Positions 1 to 8,390 of a stretch of 36,340 nt of DNA are shown piece after piece (the first letter of the stretch is position 1; every line of letters starts with the position of its first letter). The notes beneath the pieces are model-generated. The model did no database searches, was not told the DNA's origin, and was given only the letters and a program-made list of their open reading frames with translations. A program made the position numbers and the translations under genes. The stretch comes from Methanobacteriota archaeon (GTDB lineage: Archaea > Halobacteriota > Methanomicrobia > Methanomicrobiales > Methanomicrobiaceae). The stretch spans positions 1 through 36,340 of the forward strand of contig JAEWWL010000004.1 of NCBI GenBank assembly GCA_023396365.1. Reading direction: 5' to 3'.

Positions 1-1
1 T

Positions 2-592
2 GCATATTATGCAGGCATGATCGTGATGATAAGGCTCAAGCCAGCATGCATCAAGAACATTGAGTCCTGATTCTTCAAGCTCTTTTAAGGTATCTGTAAA
101 AACAGTCTTCGGATCTGTTGTCACATCAACGCTTCTTGTCTTGAGCATTAGAATTAAAGTTCCGCCGCTCTTTAAGAAAAAAAGATTCATGACAGCAATC
201 TCAGCCTGGTTAGGCTGGGCGACATCCTGATAAATCAGATCTACCGGCTCAACCAGAGGTGCATACTCACGCGGATTTGCTGCATCCCCCATTATAGGAA
301 TTATATTTTTTCTCCTGCGGGATACTTCGATTAAATCCTGCATTGGCCGCGGTGCAAACTCAACAGCGTAGACAGAGTCCACATAATCCGCAAAATGCGA
401 GACTGTTGTTCCGTTTGCAGCGCCAAGATAAAGCACCTTTAAATCCTCTTTCAAATCAGTTTCAGGCTTTTTCATTGCAAGGGCAGAAAATTTGCTCCTG
501 TATGGATCCCATACACGAAATCCCTTCATCATCTTCTCGCCGTATACACCGCCCTGACCTTTTGAAACAAGAACTCCTTCGATTCGTATCAT
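2..592 (-). CDS. flpA: Fibrillarin-like rRNA/tRNA 2'-O-methyltransferase, partial
   Basis: Methyltransferase of the archaeal box C/D ribonucleoprotein, which adds 2'-O-methyl groups to rRNA and tRNA at sites chosen by C/D guide RNAs. Translating the minus strand from an ATG at 592-590 gives about 197 residues with the start MIRIEGVLVSKGQGGVYGEK, a SAM-binding stretch VLYLGAANGTTVSHFADYVD, an acidic residue after VYAVEFAPRP, and the motif DLIYQDVAQPNQAEI, all typical of fibrillarin. The ATG overlaps the nop5 stop codon (ATGA), so the two partner proteins are translated as one operon. The frame runs off the left edge; the family length suggests only a few C-terminal residues are missing. Family assignment is secure. 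Confidence 0.93.
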   Translation of the reverse strand, partial: MIRIEGVLVSKGQGGVYGEKMMKGFRVWDPYRSKFSALAMKKPETDLKEDLKVLYLGAANGTTVSHFADYVDSVYAVEFAPRPMQDLIEVSRRRKNIIPIMGDAANPREYAPLVEPVDLIYQDVAQPNQAEIAVMNLFFLKSGGTLILMLKTRSVDVTTDPKTVFTDTLKELEESGLNVLDACWLEPYHHDHACIIC

Positions 593-1479
593 TTTTTATC
601 ACCCTCACCAAGTGCGAAGACAAAGTCTATACGCCTCTGTGCATTTTCGATGAAGTCTGAGTCCGGCTCACCCCTGAAATAATCAAGTTTTGCCGCAATT
701 GCAAGTTTTGCGCCAAGAACACGGGAAACTTTCCCCCTGACCTTTTGCTTTGAGTTATGAATCCTCCGGTGCTGAAATATTATGCCATGCTTAGGAGGCG
801 GGGTTTTGCCGCGAAGATGTGTAAATAAAGCGCTTTCAGCACCAAGAACCTGAACTGCGGATGCAGGCATCCTTGACAGCTGCAAAAGGCTTCCTGCTCT
901 TGAAATAAGCCTTGCCGCAACAAGACCCCCTATAAGTGCGCTGCAGTTTGGAGCAATTATATCGGCACGATCAGAGATCTCTTTCATAAGACGTGTTCTT
1001 TCTGACGAAAGCCGGTCGATTTCATATCCTATCCTTCCAAGAGAATTCTTCTCACGCCTGATTATGACAACCATCTTTTTTGCGCTTACTGATTTGTATT
1101 TTCTTGAAAATTTTGGGTTTTGAACCAGATACCATTCGGCTGCACGCTCTATCAGGAGATTTATCACATTATCCATCTCATCAAGCATTCTGACCATCTG
1201 AACAAGCTCGATGTCGCCTTTTGTATAATGCGATTTTATCTTCTCCTCTGCAAGATATATGCAAAGCATCCTTAATTTTTCAAGATATTCTTCCCTGCTT
1301 TTCGCTGCACCGCACTTTACCGCATCTTCAGGAAAAACCAAAGAAAAATTATCAATATCAATATCGATATCGTGCAGCCGGGCTGCATAATCGCTTAACT
1401 CACCAATAAACGGGACACATGTGCCGTCAGAATTTACGTCCCCAAACCAGTACTGCATAACTTCTATCTGTTTTGTCAT
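589..1479 (-). CDS. nop5: Nop5 (Nop56/58-like) box C/D RNP scaffold
   Basis: Scaffold of the box C/D RNP that bridges fibrillarin and the L7Ae-bound guide RNA. The C-terminal half is a clear NOP domain (about residues 165-285): IAPNCSALIGGLVAARLISRAG, then SRMPASAVQVLGAE, LFTHLRGKTPPPKHGIIFQH and the basic RGKVSRVLGAKLAIAAK. The middle (about 85-165) is the helical coiled-coil region. An in-frame TTG lies one codon upstream (1482), preceded by an in-frame TGA; I take the ATG at 1479. At about 296 residues it is on the short side and lacks the long basic tail some homologues have. The last codon overlaps the fibrillarin start, so the two subunits are co-translated. Confidence 0.93.
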   Translation of the reverse strand: MTKQIEVMQYWFGDVNSDGTCVPFIGELSDYAARLHDIDIDIDNFSLVFPEDAVKCGAAKSREEYLEKLRMLCIYLAEEKIKSHYTKGDIELVQMVRMLDEMDNVINLLIERAAEWYLVQNPKFSRKYKSVSAKKMVVIIRREKNSLGRIGYEIDRLSSERTRLMKEISDRADIIAPNCSALIGGLVAARLISRAGSLLQLSRMPASAVQVLGAESALFTHLRGKTPPPKHGIIFQHRRIHNSKQKVRGKVSRVLGAKLAIAAKLDYFRGEPDSDFIENAQRRIDFVFALGEGDKK

Positions 1480-1573
1480 CAATCCGGCATTAAATGTTCA
1501 CAGATCTCAGGATGCTGATTATATCAGCAATCCGTTTTTGAACTGTCCAGATTATGAAAAATAAGCATCAGGG

Positions 1574-1584
1574 AAATATATTAT
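1574..1584. promoter_or_regulatory. TATA-like element between nop5 and exchanger gene
   Basis: The stretch AAATATATTAT in the 170-base gap between the divergent nop5 and exchanger genes resembles an archaeal TATA box on either strand. On the plus strand it would give a start near 1607 and a leader of about 43 bases before the ATG at 1650. A second candidate for nop5 on the minus strand is CTTATTTTTCAT near 1556-1566. Placement is inference from spacing only. Confidence 0.35.
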
Positions 1585-1649
1585 AATTCTGCCCGTAAAT
1601 TATACAGACAGACCACAGGTATAATTGCTAATCTGCAGGGTTGAAAAAA

Positions 1650-2579
1650 ATGATAATTACAATAATTCTCTTTCTGGCGGGCCTTTTGCTTTTGGTAAAA
1701 GGTGCCGATTATTTTGTTGAGGGAGGAGGAGGCCTTGCTGTAAGATACGGCGTTTCGCCCACAACAATCGGCCTTACAGTAATTGCATTCGGAACATCGC
1801 TTCCCGAATTCGGAGTAAGCATAAATGCACTCCTCTCAGGCGATCAGGGAATTGCGACAGGAAATATTATCGGGAGCAACATTGCCAATATTGCTCTTGT
1901 TCTGGCATTATGCGCACTTATAAAACCGGGAATTATTCATGACACCATAACAAAAAAAGGACCTCTGGGTCTTGGCAATGATGCATACCTCATGGTTGCC
2001 GCCACAATTATTTTTGCGGCATTTGCTGTAATGGGAACAATCGGATTTTTTTCAGGGATTATATTTCTGGCAGTATTTGCAGCAATAGTCATATATCTGT
2101 GGAAGAGCGGCGCATCAGAAGATGAAGAGAGAATAGAATCACACGGAAGGCGGGATTATGCATACATCGCAGGCGGCCTTTTGGGCGTTGTCATTGGATC
2201 ACAGTTTCTCTTAAACAGCTCTGTTGCAATAGCCGCATTCTTTGGCATTCCTTCATTTATTATAGGCATGTCAATGGTTGCTGTCGGAACTTCACTTCCG
2301 GAGCTTATGACATCACTTGTTGCAATACTTAAAAATCAGGGAGGAATTTCAATTGGAAATCTCTTTGGAAGCAATATATTCAACCTCCTCTTTGTCCTGG
2401 GAGTCGGCGCTGTTCTGACACCGGTATTAATCCCGTCATATTCAGATGTCCTGATAATGTGCGGATTTACCGCAGGAGGCCTTCTCCTCTTTGCCGGAAA
2501 TGAGAAGAGCACACGTGTTACTGCAGTTATTCTTATTGCAGCATACTTTGTCTACATGGGATTTTTGTTCACATCCTAA
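1650..2579 (+). CDS. CaCA-family Na+/Ca2+ exchanger (YrbG-like)
   Basis: Integral membrane cation/Ca2+ antiporter. Both signature alpha repeats are visible: GTSLPEFGVSINALLSG followed by GNIIGSNIANI (about residues 48-85) and the matching GTSLPELMTSLVAILKN followed by GNLFGSNIFNL (about 215-250). About ten hydrophobic helices surround a short charged loop (SGASEDEERIESHGRRD) in the middle, as expected for two inverted halves. Length (309 residues) fits the family. A TTG at 1641 is an alternative start; I prefer the ATG at 1650 because AGGG at 1637-1640 then has normal spacing. The gene stands alone, divergent from nop5 and convergent with the next gene. Ion specificity cannot be read from sequence. 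Confidence 0.9.
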   Translation: MIITIILFLAGLLLLVKGADYFVEGGGGLAVRYGVSPTTIGLTVIAFGTSLPEFGVSINALLSGDQGIATGNIIGSNIANIALVLALCALIKPGIIHDTITKKGPLGLGNDAYLMVAATIIFAAFAVMGTIGFFSGIIFLAVFAAIVIYLWKSGASEDEERIESHGRRDYAYIAGGLLGVVIGSQFLLNSSVAIAAFFGIPSFIIGMSMVAVGTSLPELMTSLVAILKNQGGISIGNLFGSNIFNLLFVLGVGAVLTPVLIPSYSDVLIMCGFTAGGLLLFAGNEKSTRVTAVILIAAYFVYMGFLFTS

Positions 2580-2686
2580 ATTAAAAATCTTTTTTTCAGG
2601 GCTATAAAACGGCCGGACACAACCAAATGCAGATAAATTTTGTAAATAAAAAAAGTATAAAAAAAATTATCTTCTTTTTTTTCATC

Positions 2687-2718
2687 AAAAGTTTTCTTTA
2701 ATAAAAGTTTTCTTTAAT
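2687..2718. repeat. Perfect 16-bp tandem duplication
   Basis: The unit AAAAGTTTTCTTTAAT occurs at 2687-2702 and again, directly abutting and identical, at 2703-2718. The second copy ends on the last base of the TGA stop of the convergent permease gene. It lies in the A/T-rich space between two convergent genes, where it may reflect replication slippage or a transcription-end element. Confidence 0.8.
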
Positions 2719-3941
2719 CAAAGTATTGAAAATGACCATAAAATTACCGGAAGCATCACTGCACCCATGCAGGGAACTCTCCTGATATTTACAATACCCG
2801 GAATAAGACCTGTTAATGCTGCAAGAACAAGAATCAGCAGCCCGAAAAATCCAGTAAAGAAAAAAGTCATTGCAACAATGAATGCAATTACAGACACGCT
2901 TAATTTTTTCACATTCATTCCTGCAAATAATCTGCCGGAACGTGAAAACATAATTGTTAAAACAAATCCGGCCGCGGCAGCACAAAAAGCTGCAGTTAGT
3001 ACAAATGCAACTGGGGGGAGATTTTCGAGATGTGAATATGCAGTCATAACGCCGTTTCTCATTCTAAAAACAGCATAAAATGCCGCAATCGAGATAAATG
3101 CGTTGGCCGTATTTGCCGCACTTGTGGCAATTATAAATCCTCTCCCCTCATCATCGGCATCATCCCTGCCTGAATTAATAAATGATGCCAAAACAGCATT
3201 AGCCGATGCATTTGAAAGCCCGGGAAGCCAGCCGACAGCAGAGCCTGCAGCCGCACCGGCAAGACTGCACCTCATAATCTCTTTTCTTTCGGTTTTGATT
3301 CCAACATATCTCTGCTGCGGCATCTTCCCATCCGATGAGACCAAAAGGACAGATATGCCAAAAAGGCCGGCGAGAAGGGGCATCAGCACTGATGAACCTA
3401 AAGCAAAGCCGGTGCACAGCCACGAGTATTCAAAAGCAAATATCCCGAGAATTCCGGATGTTATAAAAACAGCAAATGACCATTCGGGAGATTCAGAATA
3501 TACTATCAAAACTCCCGCAACGGCTATTAAGATTATCCCGACCCACCAGTCAATAAAATTCTGAATCAAAGGAAGAGCTGTAATAAAAATAATGAATATC
3601 AATAAGCCGAATACTGATCCGTAAGCGCTTCCAAGCGCTGAAAGCCTTACCGCCTCCTCTCCGCATCCCAAAAGGCACAGTCTGTGTGCAGGAAGAACAG
3701 AAAGTGCCGTATCAGCATCAGGAATTCCAAAAAAAGTTCCGGGAACAATATCAAGAAATGTGTGAACTATTAATGCCGCTATAAGAGACACCGCCATTGC
3801 AGTTTCACCAAATGCTGCAAGAAAGCCGGTTTCTGCAAAAAGAAGTATTCCTGCCATAGTATTAGAGTGGACTGCCGGAACAAGGCCGCTTATTGTCCCA
3901 AGAACAATCCCGATGAAGAGGCAGAAAATAATCTCTATCAT
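2718..3941 (-). CDS. TctA-family permease-like membrane protein (COG1784 type)
   Basis: Polytopic membrane protein of the TctA (tripartite tricarboxylate transporter large subunit) family in its archaeal stand-alone form. The N-terminal segment LGTISGLVPAVHSNTMAGILL and the repeat-like SAVGWLPGLSNASANAVLAS near residue 240 carry the duplicated G-x-x-P-G-x-x-x-N type signature. HTFLDIVPGTFFGIPDADTA follows the first copy. About ten to twelve hydrophobic helices fill 407 residues. No TctB or TctC partner gene is adjacent, so transport of tricarboxylates should not be assumed. The ATG at 3941 has no obvious ribosome binding site; CTATATTGA about 29 bases upstream suggests a nearly leaderless message. 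Confidence 0.8.
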   Translation of the reverse strand: MIEIIFCLFIGIVLGTISGLVPAVHSNTMAGILLFAETGFLAAFGETAMAVSLIAALIVHTFLDIVPGTFFGIPDADTALSVLPAHRLCLLGCGEEAVRLSALGSAYGSVFGLLIFIIFITALPLIQNFIDWWVGIILIAVAGVLIVYSESPEWSFAVFITSGILGIFAFEYSWLCTGFALGSSVLMPLLAGLFGISVLLVSSDGKMPQQRYVGIKTERKEIMRCSLAGAAAGSAVGWLPGLSNASANAVLASFINSGRDDADDEGRGFIIATSAANTANAFISIAAFYAVFRMRNGVMTAYSHLENLPPVAFVLTAAFCAAAAGFVLTIMFSRSGRLFAGMNVKKLSVSVIAFIVAMTFFFTGFFGLLILVLAALTGLIPGIVNIRRVPCMGAVMLPVILWSFSIL

Positions 3942-3977
3942 TAATATATCCCGATATATTGCATATTCAATATAGAG

Positions 3978-3987
3978 ATTTTTAAAT
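3978..3987 (+). promoter_or_regulatory. TATA box of hemD
   Basis: ATTTTTAAAT matches an archaeal TATA element. A transcription start about 25 bases downstream (near 4008) lies before the ATG at 4046 but after an in-frame upstream ATG at 3986, which supports the later start for hemD. Confidence 0.5.
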
Positions 3988-4045
3988 GCGTTTCTTTTTT
4001 TTCAGCATCATCATTTATCTTCAATTCCCGACATATTCATCTCCA

Positions 4046-4726
4046 ATGATAATTGCAGTAACCCGCCTTAAGGAGAAAGCCGGAAAGGATGACATGCTCT
4101 GCAAAAAATACGGACACGAATGCCGGATAGTTTCACCAATGAAAGCCTTTGTATATACAGACAAAGTTGTCGAATTTGCCGAAAGAGTAAACAAAAATGA
4201 GTTTGACTGCTTATTTTTCACAAGCGCTCTTCCGGCAGAGGCAGTAGGCCCTCTTCTTCAGAAGTGGCCGAGAGTTGTTGCAATCGGTCCGCAGACTGCA
4301 AAAACACTTAAAGACCTGGGCATTGACTGTGAAACCCTGCCTGCATTTTATTCACGGGATTTCGTACCATATCTTGGCAAATGGATTTACGGGAAAAAAA
4401 TTGGAATTCCAAGGGCAGACGTTCCAAACCCGGGACTTATCAGTGCAATTGAGGAGAGCGGAGGAATCTGCATAGAAGTTCCTGTATATGCACTTCTGCC
4501 TTCAAATGAAAAGCTCGCACTTGATGAATGTGAGGCTATATTGTTTACAAGCGCCAACTCATTTACATATTCAGTGTGGGAGAGAAAAGATGGAATTATT
4601 CCTGTTGCTATCGGAGATGTAACCGCACAGAGAATGATTCAGGGCGGAGTAAAGCCTTTGGTTACTGGTGACGGCTCTTTGGAGGGCACACTTATTGCCC
4701 TTAATGAATACATAAAAAGCAGATAA
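4046..4726 (+). CDS. hemD: Uroporphyrinogen-III synthase
   Basis: Cyclises and inverts ring D of hydroxymethylbilane to uroporphyrinogen III, the precursor of heme d1-type, siroheme, cobamide and coenzyme F430 tetrapyrroles. The 226-residue product starts IIAVTRLKEKAGKDDML and has the loosely conserved HemD pattern: FDCLFFTSALPAEAV, VVAIGPQTAKTLKDLGI, FVPYLGKW, a central IPRAD segment, EAILFTSANSF, and PVAIGDVTAQRMIQGGVKPLV near the end. The open frame continues upstream to 3986, but the first 20 codons would be a hydrophobic stretch lying on the TATA box, so I use the internal ATG. It lies 54 bases before cbf5 on the same strand. HemD is a divergent family; the terminal GxxTA-type motifs make the call fairly sure. 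Confidence 0.87.
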   Translation: MIIAVTRLKEKAGKDDMLCKKYGHECRIVSPMKAFVYTDKVVEFAERVNKNEFDCLFFTSALPAEAVGPLLQKWPRVVAIGPQTAKTLKDLGIDCETLPAFYSRDFVPYLGKWIYGKKIGIPRADVPNPGLISAIEESGGICIEVPVYALLPSNEKLALDECEAILFTSANSFTYSVWERKDGIIPVAIGDVTAQRMIQGGVKPLVTGDGSLEGTLIALNEYIKSR

Positions 4727-4780
4727 TAGCAAAAAAATTAATGAGCATAGAAAAAAAGGACAATTTTTTTAAAAAAAATT

Positions 4781-6562
4781 ATGAGTGAAGCAATAACAGA
4801 CCCGGAAATAAAAGATCTTTTGGAATGCGGCATAATTGCAGTTGACAAAACGCAGGGGCCTTCAAGCCACCAGGTGACCGCCTGGGTAAAAGAGATTTTA
4901 GGCGGTGATGTCCGGATAGGCCACGGCGGAACTCTTGATCCGATGGTTTCAGGCGTTCTTATAATAATGCTTGGCCGTGCAGTCCGGCTTGCACCCGTAA
5001 TTCTAAAGCACAGGAAGGAATATATCGCAGTTTTAAGGCTTCACGGTGACGTCTCCGAAGATGAAGTCATGAGGGCTGCCGAAGAGTTCAGGGGAAAAAT
5101 ATACCAAAGACCCCCAAGAAGAAGTGCAGTCCGACGCCAGCTCAGGATAAGGACAATATATAATATCGATATACTTGATTTCTCACAGCGTCTTGTACTG
5201 ATGCGGGTTTCGTGCGAGGCAGGGACTTATATCAGATCTTTATGCACCCATATGGCTCTTTCAATGGGTGTCGGCGGACAGATGGAGGAGCTTCGGCGCT
5301 CAAGATCGGGATCACTTGGCATTCCTGACACCTGCACCCTTCAGGACTTAAAGGACGCATTTGTTTTCTCACAGGAAGGAAAATCAGAGGCTTTGAAAAA
5401 GATGATTCTGCCTGTTGAAAGGCTTATCTCAGAAGTCCCTGTAATTAGGATAAGAGATTCTGCTGTTGAGGCTTTGTGCTGCGGTGCATCCCTTGCAGGC
5501 GTCGGTGTTCTGGCAAGAGAGAATTACAGGCGTGATGCACTTGTCGCGATTACGACTGAGAAGAATGAGCTTGTCTGCATTGGAAAAGCGCTTGTATCAT
5601 CTGAAGAATACAAGCCCGGAGACACAGGCCTTGTTGCAGCACCCCTTGCAGTTGTAATGAAAAGAGGAACATATGAAAAGGGCTGGACAACACATGAACA
5701 TAAAAAAGAAACGTCTGATAACGAAGCAGACACAATATTATTTACTAATGAAACAGGGAAAAGTGAGGATATGAAAAATTACCAGACAGGCAATAAGCCT
5801 TTTAAATCCGAAAGCGGGAGAAAAAAAGTAGATTACACAGAAAAAACTGATGATTACAAAAGGAAAAACACCCCTGCCGGAGAAAAAAAGCCGTATAAAA
5901 AACCCTACTCAAATACTAAAAAGACTGAGCACTCCGTATATCCGGACTCAGAGAGCAGGGCAAAAAAGCCATATTCAAAAGACAAAAATGAGAGATACCA
6001 GGATTCCGCGAAGCCCGTTAAAATTGTTAAACTTTCTGAAAATCCATATTATCTGAAGAAAACTGAAAAATGCTCTGATTCAGAAGAACCTTACAAAAAC
6101 AAAAAAACATCAGAAAGAGCTTATCCCACAGATAAAAAGTATGAGAGTAAATGGCCAAAGCGAAGTTTTGGAGACAAAGATCAGTCTGAAAGGCCATTTT
6201 CAGGGGATAAAAATTACAGGGACAAAAACAGGGATTTCAAAAAACCGCAATACAATAATACACCAGGTCCTGCCAGGACAGAGGGGAGAGCAGAAACCAG
6301 ATCCTATGAAGACAATGATTCAGGTTACAGAAAACAAAAAAGCCCTTCAAATACAATAAAGCCGCCGCAAAAGTCTGAGTATAAAGCAAAAAAGCATGAT
6401 TACACAAAGTCCGCAGATGAAGAGAGAACAGGCGGAAGAGTAATCAAAATGAAAAGACTTCCTGATGATAAATTTTCAAAAAAACAGGAATTCACCCGCG
6501 AGTCAGACTCTGCAAAAAAAAGCCGCAGCAGCTTTCAGCCATACAAAAAGGCAAGAAAATAA
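4781..6562 (+). CDS. cbf5: Cbf5 tRNA/rRNA pseudouridine synthase with long disordered tail
   Basis: Catalytic subunit of the archaeal box H/ACA RNP, converting uridine to pseudouridine in rRNA; archaeal Cbf5 can also act on tRNA U55 without guide RNA. The TruB-like domain (about residues 15-215) has the catalytic motif GHGGTLDPMVSGVL with Asp53, the KEYIAVLRLHG strand, YQRPPRRSAVRRQLRIRTIY and AGTYIRSLCTHMA. A PUA domain follows (about 222-298). Archaeal Cbf5 normally ends about there. Here a further 290 or so residues follow, rich in Lys, Glu, Asp, Ser, Tyr and Pro with almost no aliphatic residues, carrying loose repeats of K-P-(Y/F)-(S/K) such as KKPYKKPYSN, KKPYSKDK and ERPFSGDK. The frame is uninterrupted to its stop. 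No ribosome binding site is clear: the start follows A/T runs. Confidence 0.95.
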   Translation: MSEAITDPEIKDLLECGIIAVDKTQGPSSHQVTAWVKEILGGDVRIGHGGTLDPMVSGVLIIMLGRAVRLAPVILKHRKEYIAVLRLHGDVSEDEVMRAAEEFRGKIYQRPPRRSAVRRQLRIRTIYNIDILDFSQRLVLMRVSCEAGTYIRSLCTHMALSMGVGGQMEELRRSRSGSLGIPDTCTLQDLKDAFVFSQEGKSEALKKMILPVERLISEVPVIRIRDSAVEALCCGASLAGVGVLARENYRRDALVAITTEKNELVCIGKALVSSEEYKPGDTGLVAAPLAVVMKRGTYEKGWTTHEHKKETSDNEADTILFTNETGKSEDMKNYQTGNKPFKSESGRKKVDYTEKTDDYKRKNTPAGEKKPYKKPYSNTKKTEHSVYPDSESRAKKPYSKDKNERYQDSAKPVKIVKLSENPYYLKKTEKCSDSEEPYKNKKTSERAYPTDKKYESKWPKRSFGDKDQSERPFSGDKNYRDKNRDFKKPQYNNTPGPARTEGRAETRSYEDNDSGYRKQKSPSNTIKPPQKSEYKAKKHDYTKSADEERTGGRVIKMKRLPDDKFSKKQEFTRESDSAKKSRSSFQPYKKARK

Positions 6563-6741
6563 TTTTTTTCAGACCCAATCCTTAAATTTTTTAACAGATT
6601 TTTGTTATCAGCGCCAGAGGTTTTTGCAATAACTATTGCTGCTCTGAAAAAGTCACTCCTGCAATTTTTTTTGATGGCTTCAAAAGGATAGAATTAATAG
6701 ATTTACAGTTGTATTAAGTAAGGCAACTCGACTATTCTTAT

Positions 6742-6827
6742 GCTGAGGTAGTCTAGTCCGGTAGGGCGCAGGCCTGGAAAGCCTGTGGGGCGAAAGCCCC
6801 TCGGGAGTTCAAATCTCCCCCTCAGCG
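6742..6827 (+). tRNA. tRNA-Ser (anticodon GGA)
   Basis: An 86-base class II tRNA. The acceptor arm GCTGAGG (6742-6748) pairs with CCTCAGC (6820-6826), with discriminator G at 6827. The anticodon stem CAGGC/GCCTG (6769-6773, 6781-6785) holds the loop CTGGAAA with anticodon GGA at 6776-6778, reading UCC and UCU. The long variable arm is a strong GGGGC-GAAA-GCCCC hairpin, and the T arm is GGGAG-TTCAAAT-CTCCC. The long variable arm with GGA identifies serine. CCA is not encoded and no intron is present. Confidence 0.96.
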
Positions 6828-6832
6828 TTTTT
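6828..6832 (+). terminator. T-run terminator of tRNA-Ser
   Basis: Five T residues directly follow the discriminator base of tRNA-Ser, typical of archaeal U-run termination. Confidence 0.5.
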
Positions 6833-7106
6833 AAAAAAATGATTGCTTATTTTAGATAATTCATGAAATATTTTAAGAATGCATAAACGCTTTTGCTCTT
6901 CTTCATTCCCTTTTTTCCCCGGAGCCCGCCTGCCTGATTTCTTAAAAACCTCAGGAAATTTAAACATCTCTTCAAATTTTTTTAACAATCAAAAAAGCAA
7001 AAGCTCAGAATAACTTTTGAAATTTAAAAATACAACTATATTCACGTTTTTAAAAATTTTTGTTGATCTATTGCAGCATATATTGTATGCAATAACCCGA
7101 CTTATG
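6833..7106. other. Gene-free AT-rich spacer
   Basis: Spacer between tRNA-Ser and the transglutaminase-like gene. It holds A/T runs, one short GC-richer patch (near 6905-6935) and no open frame with a ribosome binding site on either strand. The promoter region of the next gene begins after it. Confidence 0.6.
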
Positions 7107-7147
7107 AATCACTAGTGATTATCACTAAAGATATTATTTAATATAAT
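7107..7147 (+). promoter_or_regulatory. Promoter with perfect 14-bp palindrome upstream of TATA box
   Basis: AATCACTAGTGATT at 7107-7120 is its own reverse complement, and half of it (ATCACTA) repeats at 7121-7127. The TATA-like TTTAATATAAT follows at 7137-7147, predicting a start near 7167 and a 35-base leader ending in the GAGGAG ribosome binding site (7190-7195) of the gene at 7202. The position just upstream of TATA fits a regulator site; the regulator is unknown. Confidence 0.5.
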
Positions 7148-7201
7148 ACGGACCATAAATACTCTTTGGTAAATCCACAGCAAATATCTGAGGAGTAAGA
7201 A

Positions 7202-8203
7202 ATGGTCGCAAAAACTGAGTTCGCCGATAAAATTAAAATCGCAGCATTAGTTTTTACGCTTTTTTTGCTTTTTGTTTCAGCTCAGGCATCAGCTGCGGCA
7301 TCAGATACAGCAGCTGACAAAGACAGATTCCAGACAGATTTAATAGACATTCAGGCAAAAGAGGCAGGCGTTAAATACCCGGAGGCAGTAACGCCAAAAA
7401 AAGCCGGAGAGATAATTAAAGTAACACACGATTTCACCTTTAATTCAAAAGAGAGGACAATTGAATTATCAATTGACAAAAATGAATATCTCGCCGCAGA
7501 AAAAACAGACAAAAACATCCGGGCAAAAACATCAGATATCAAAAAGGAGGACTGGGCAGCAGGATATTATCTTACACTTGCAACAGACAGCATCAGCTCC
7601 ACCACCTACCACCAGATTACAGCAGAGCTTCAAAAAATAAAAAACGAAGAGAACCTCGACAGTGACGCATACGCAGACCTCATAACAGCATTTGTCCAGT
7701 CCATACCTTATGAAACAGCAGGACTTGCCCCCAAATATCCTGTTGAAACAATTTATGAGATGAAGGGAGACTGCGATGACAAAAGCATCCTGCTTGCAGC
7801 TCTTCTTGCAATAGAAGGCTACGACACCATTCTGATGTATTTTGAAGATGAAAACCATGTGGCAGCAGGGATTCTTGGCACAACCGGCTCACAGAAAGAT
7901 GACGATTATATATTCATTGAAACAACAAAGACCGGCCTCATCGGAATTGTTCCAAAAGAAGTGAACAACAGGCCATTTAACTCAAAAAATCCCCTGATAA
8001 TCCCATTTTCAAACAGTGGAGAAGCATACACATCATATGATGAAAATATACTCATACAAAATTACCTCTCAGATATCAGCGATAACATTGCAGGGAAAAA
8101 TTATGAAAGCGCTGAGGAATTAAGAGAACTGCATCTTAAATACAACACAGTAGTAAAAAACATCACTAACAGGGATTATCTCTACAACTGGATAACAGCA
8201 TAA
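7202..8203 (+). CDS. Secreted transglutaminase-like cysteine protein
   Basis: Exported protein with a transglutaminase-like papain-fold core. Residues 11-35 form a signal peptide (hydrophobic stretch AALVFTLFLLFVSAQASAAA). After a charged linker, the core begins near residue 160 and has the expected triad order: Cys191 in KGDCDDKSILLAALLAIEGY, His219 in EDENHVAAG and Glu240 in YIFIETTKTG. Such domains in archaea are usually predicted peptidases or amidases; the substrate is unknown. The start is well supported by GAGGAG six bases upstream of the ATG. It is a single gene with its own promoter; the next 539 bases hold no clear gene. A second transglutaminase-like protein lies at 26807, but it is membrane-anchored and not closely similar in sequence. 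Confidence 0.78.
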   Translation: MVAKTEFADKIKIAALVFTLFLLFVSAQASAAASDTAADKDRFQTDLIDIQAKEAGVKYPEAVTPKKAGEIIKVTHDFTFNSKERTIELSIDKNEYLAAEKTDKNIRAKTSDIKKEDWAAGYYLTLATDSISSTTYHQITAELQKIKNEENLDSDAYADLITAFVQSIPYETAGLAPKYPVETIYEMKGDCDDKSILLAALLAIEGYDTILMYFEDENHVAAGILGTTGSQKDDDYIFIETTKTGLIGIVPKEVNNRPFNSKNPLIIPFSNSGEAYTSYDENILIQNYLSDISDNIAGKNYESAEELRELHLKYNTVVKNITNRDYLYNWITA

Positions 8204-8390
8204 TAAAATCACGCCACCAAAAAAAACAGGCAGTACGCCAAAAATAAACAACTCATACCGACTGCCCTAAAATGATAACCCAAAGTCAGCAGCAGATTTT
8301 TACAAATTTTTAAACTTTATATCAGCCAGAGTCAGCTTTTTTTTAAAAAACTTTTACCCGCCCACCATTATCCCGTCAGGTCCTGAAATG
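8204..8390. other. Gene-free spacer, part of a 539-base gap
   Basis: First part of the long gap between convergent genes. It holds a weak stem GGCAGT (8229-8234) with ACTGCC (8261-8266) just after the stop of the transglutaminase-like gene, and CTTTTACCCGCC at 8351-8362, repeated exactly at 8517-8528. I find no plausible gene. Confidence 0.5.

Noticed and set aside
3986..4045. Upstream ATG extending hemD by 20 residues
   Set aside because: The extra segment is hydrophobic, unlike HemD, and its ATG lies on the likely TATA box, upstream of any plausible transcript start.
4762..4780. AATTTTTTT/AAAAAAAATT hairpin just before the cbf5 ATG
   Set aside because: Only A-T pairs in an A/T-rich gap; equally well explained as a T-run terminator of hemD, so not called as a regulatory hairpin.
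5466..6359. Several open frames inside the cbf5 tail in other frames
   Set aside because: The A-rich composition of the tail removes stops in other frames; none has a start signal or protein-like make-up.
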